Assembly (NCBI GenBank): GCA_905210885.1
Contig: CAJLYO010000077.1
Span: forward strand, 1-7,459
Reading direction: 5' to 3'
DNA length: 7,459 bases
DNA from: an uncultured Eubacteriales bacterium
GTDB taxonomy: Bacteria > Bacillota > Clostridia > Monoglobales > Firm-18
Position numbers and translations under genes: made by a program. Positions within the stretch are counted from its first letter, which is position 1. Each line of letters begins with the position of its first letter. Below are positions 5,953-7,459 of the stretch, piece after piece. The notes under the pieces are model-generated. The model was not told the DNA's origin and did no database searches. It worked only from the letters and a program-made list of their open reading frames with translations.

Positions 5953-6787
5953 TCAGCTTCACCTTTACTCCGTTTGACGTAAATGTCACGTTCCCTTTTT
6001 CAAACGTCTTTAAAACCTTATCCTCCGCCACGTACTTTAAAAGCCGCTTAACCGTATTTTTATTAGGATGGTTATAGCTTACGCCGTCACAGGAAATAAC
6101 CGCATATTCGGGACTTACCGCCGTTAAAAATTCATCACATGAGCTTGTTTTGCTGCCGTGATGAGCAACCTTTAAAACGTTGGCTGACAGGTCATAATTT
6201 CTCTCCGTCATTTCCTCCTCCGAAAGCTTTTCCGCGTCGCCGGTAAAAAGAAACGCCGTATCGCCGTAGACCAGCCTAACAACAACGGAATAATTGTTAA
6301 GGCTTTCGTACTCCGCGGAGTTGGGCGCCAGAATCTGCGCCGATATGTTTCCGTCATCGAAAATATATTCCCCGGCCTTTGCGGCGGTAACCTTAAGTCC
6401 CTTATTTTTTATTGACTGCAAAAGCCTTTTATAGGTGTTTGTATCATGGGAAACCTTCGGCATAAATATTTTATCGATTTGGTAATTATCAATCACCTCC
6501 GGCATTCCGCCTATATGGTCGGAGTGGGGGTGGGTTGCCACAAGGTAATCGATTTTGTTTATTCCGTTATCGTCCAAAAAACCGGCAACGGTTCCGGCTT
6601 CGCTTTTTTCGCCGGAATCAATCATCATTGTCTTGCCGTCGGGCAAGGTTATAACAGTGCAGTCCCCCTGACCCACGTCAACAAACGTAACCGTAAGCTG
6701 CGATGCGTCTGCGTCCGTTTCCACCGGCACGGGCACGCATGCCGCAAGGGGAAAAAGCGTTAATATAAGCGCCGCTAATTTTTTCAT
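5942..6787 (-). CDS. MBL-fold lipoprotein, ComEC C-terminal-type metallohydrolase
   Basis: A 281-residue predicted lipoprotein. The N-terminus has a lysine pair, a hydrophobic core and the lipobox LAAC with the acceptor cysteine C17, so the mature protein should be tethered outside the cytoplasmic membrane. The metallo-beta-lactamase domain (about 31-275) shows VDVGQGD (36-42), IDSG (56-59), the metal motif THPHSDH (85-91), FTGD (181-184, ligand D184) and the late AHHGS (208-212). VGQGD plus AHHGS is typical of the ComEC/Rec2 C-terminal MBL domain, a nuclease or phosphodiesterase-like fold. The ComEC channel segments are absent, so this is a stand-alone hydrolase, not the DNA uptake channel. 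Its substrate is unknown; a nucleic acid or phosphodiester is an inference. It starts two bases after the amidohydrolase stop, with GAGGA overlapping that gene's last codons. Its 3' end overlaps the small gene. Confidence 0.88.
   Translation of the reverse strand: MKKLAALILTLFPLAACVPVPVETDADASQLTVTFVDVGQGDCTVITLPDGKTMMIDSGEKSEAGTVAGFLDDNGINKIDYLVATHPHSDHIGGMPEVIDNYQIDKIFMPKVSHDTNTYKRLLQSIKNKGLKVTAAKAGEYIFDDGNISAQILAPNSAEYESLNNYSVVVRLVYGDTAFLFTGDAEKLSEEEMTERNYDLSANVLKVAHHGSKTSSCDEFLTAVSPEYAVISCDGVSYNHPNKNTVKRLLKYVAEDKVLKTFEKGNVTFTSNGVKVKLNEK
5960..5966 (-). promoter_or_regulatory. Ribosome binding site of the 55-residue small gene
   Basis: AAAGGTG on the minus strand, seven bases before the ATG at 5952, lying inside the last codons of the MBL lipoprotein gene. 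It is a reasonable match to the Bacillota anti-Shine-Dalgarno and is the main sequence argument that the small frame is translated. Confidence 0.55.
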
Positions 6788-6789
6788 GT

Positions 6790-7459
6790 TTATTCCTCCA
6801 GCCCGAGAAGGCGTGCCGCATTTTTATAAAAAATCTTTTCCTTTGTTTCCTCCGGCAAATCCATATTTTTAATATAGCGGACATCTGCCGTCTGGCTGTC
6901 CCAGGGGCTGTCCGTGCCGAAAAGAATTTTACTGTCGCCGTGCGCCGAAATTATGGATTTTACCATAGAGTCGTCACAGCGTCCGAGGGCAAAGCTTGTG
7001 TCAAAGTACACGTTTTCTCCGCACAGCACCTCCAAAACATCGCCGTACAAAGCGTTTGCGCCCATATGCGCCATAACAAATTTATCGTAGCCTATTGCAT
7101 GCAGCATCTTTCTTGCACGCACCGGCGTATTTTTGATTTCACCGCGGAATCCGTAGTCGGAACCTGCATGATACACTATAACAAGCCCCAGCCGCGCCGC
7201 ATATTCAAGCATGGGATAGGTCGACTCATCGTCAACGAAAAATCCCTGATAATCCGGGTGCAGCTTAATTCCGGGAAGTCCGTAAGCCTTAACGGTATCC
7301 AAAACCTCTTTATAATTTTCCGCTTTCGGGTGGATTGAACCGAATGATATAATGCGCTCGGTGCCGTTAATCTCCGCGGCAAATTTATTTATTGTGGTTT
7401 CCTGACCGCTTTTCGTGGCAATGGGCAAAACGACGCTTTTGTCAATCCCGGCGTCACGG
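6790..7459 (-). CDS. Amidohydrolase family metal-dependent hydrolase (Amidohydrolase_2 type), C-terminal 222 residues; start beyond right edge
   Basis: A TIM-barrel metal-dependent hydrolase of the amidohydrolase superfamily; the substrate is unknown. The frame stays open to the window edge, and the extra residues (RDAGIDKSVVLP) fit the family's usual beta-strand leading into the barrel, so the N-terminus with the expected HxH metal motif lies outside. Numbering from the first visible residue: GIKLHPDYQG (63-72), YHAGSD (95-100), AHMGAN (129-134, likely metal or catalytic H130), FGTDSPW (179-185, with the conserved barrel aspartate D182) and NAARLLG near the C-terminus. An in-frame TTG at 7426-7428 should not be taken as the start: it falls inside the conserved strand and no clear ribosome binding site precedes it. 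The MBL gene begins two bases after its stop, implying co-transcription. No signal peptide can be judged. TatD-like DNases are a more distant alternative. Confidence 0.85.
   Translation of the reverse strand, partial: RDAGIDKSVVLPIATKSGQETTINKFAAEINGTERIISFGSIHPKAENYKEVLDTVKAYGLPGIKLHPDYQGFFVDDESTYPMLEYAARLGLVIVYHAGSDYGFRGEIKNTPVRARKMLHAIGYDKFVMAHMGANALYGDVLEVLCGENVYFDTSFALGRCDDSMVKSIISAHGDSKILFGTDSPWDSQTADVRYIKNMDLPEETKEKIFYKNAARLLGLEE

Larger units (their letters stand above)
1..7459 (-). other. Single co-directional operon segment
   Basis: All ten genes are on the minus strand with junctions, in transcription order, of +2, -11, +15, -8, -4, +11, -4, -8 and -4 bases (plus is a gap, minus an overlap). 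No gap is long enough to hold a normal promoter or terminator outside coding sequence. The transcript therefore most likely starts right of the window and runs past its left edge. A promoter inside a coding region cannot be excluded by eye. Confidence 0.8.

Noticed and set aside
7426..7428. TTG as start of the amidohydrolase
   Set aside because: The frame continues open to the edge with family-like residues before it, and no clear ribosome binding site precedes the TTG.
7417..7445. TTGACA at 7440-7445 on the minus strand as a -35 promoter box
   Set aside because: At 17 bases spacing the -10 position reads ATTGCC, a poor match to TATAAT, and the whole site is inside amidohydrolase coding sequence.
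1..7459. tRNA, rRNA, CRISPR array, insertion sequence or intergenic terminator
   Set aside because: Nearly every base is explained by coding sequence. I saw no spaced direct repeats, transposase motifs, or hairpin with T-run outside genes. Structured RNAs hidden in coding sequence cannot be ruled out by eye.

Overview
The window looks like part of a Bacillota (Firmicutes) chromosome, most likely class Clostridia. I base this on the minus-strand gene order rlmN, PP2C phosphatase, PASTA-domain Ser/Thr kinase, rsgA, rpe, thiN. This is the classic conserved Gram-positive neighbourhood. The three PASTA repeats, strong AGGAGG-type ribosome binding sites and mid-range base composition agree. Species cannot be named from the sequence alone.

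All ten genes lie on the minus strand, so transcription runs from the right edge to the left edge. In transcription order they are: a metal-dependent amidohydrolase (its start lies beyond the right edge); a metallo-beta-lactamase (MBL) fold lipoprotein of the ComEC C-terminal type; a 55-residue membrane-anchored small protein; a DUF3006-family protein; RlmN; PrpC-type PP2C phosphatase; PrkC-type kinase; RsgA; ribulose-phosphate 3-epimerase; and thiamine pyrophosphokinase (its C-terminus lies beyond the left edge). Spacing is extremely tight: four-base ATGA overlaps, eight- and eleven-base overlaps, and gaps of 2 to 15 bases. No promoter or terminator was seen between genes. The segment is best read as one polycistronic unit with translational coupling throughout, and no stretch above 20 bases lacks a gene.

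Functionally the left two thirds join cell-wall sensing (kinase and phosphatase), ribosome maturation and modification (RsgA, RlmN), pentose phosphate metabolism (Rpe) and thiamine cofactor supply (ThiN). The right third is less standard. In Bacillus subtilis the gene upstream of rlmN is rsmB, preceded by fmt, def and priA. Here it is an MBL lipoprotein, small protein and DUF3006 cassette. That cassette, and especially the small gene at 5785-5952, is the least explained part of the window.

I do not see a dramatic undescribed system such as a defence island, mobile element or CRISPR array. The noteworthy points are the small-protein cassette, a few departures from family consensus in ThiN, RsgA and Rpe, and two places where an automatic start call would be wrong.
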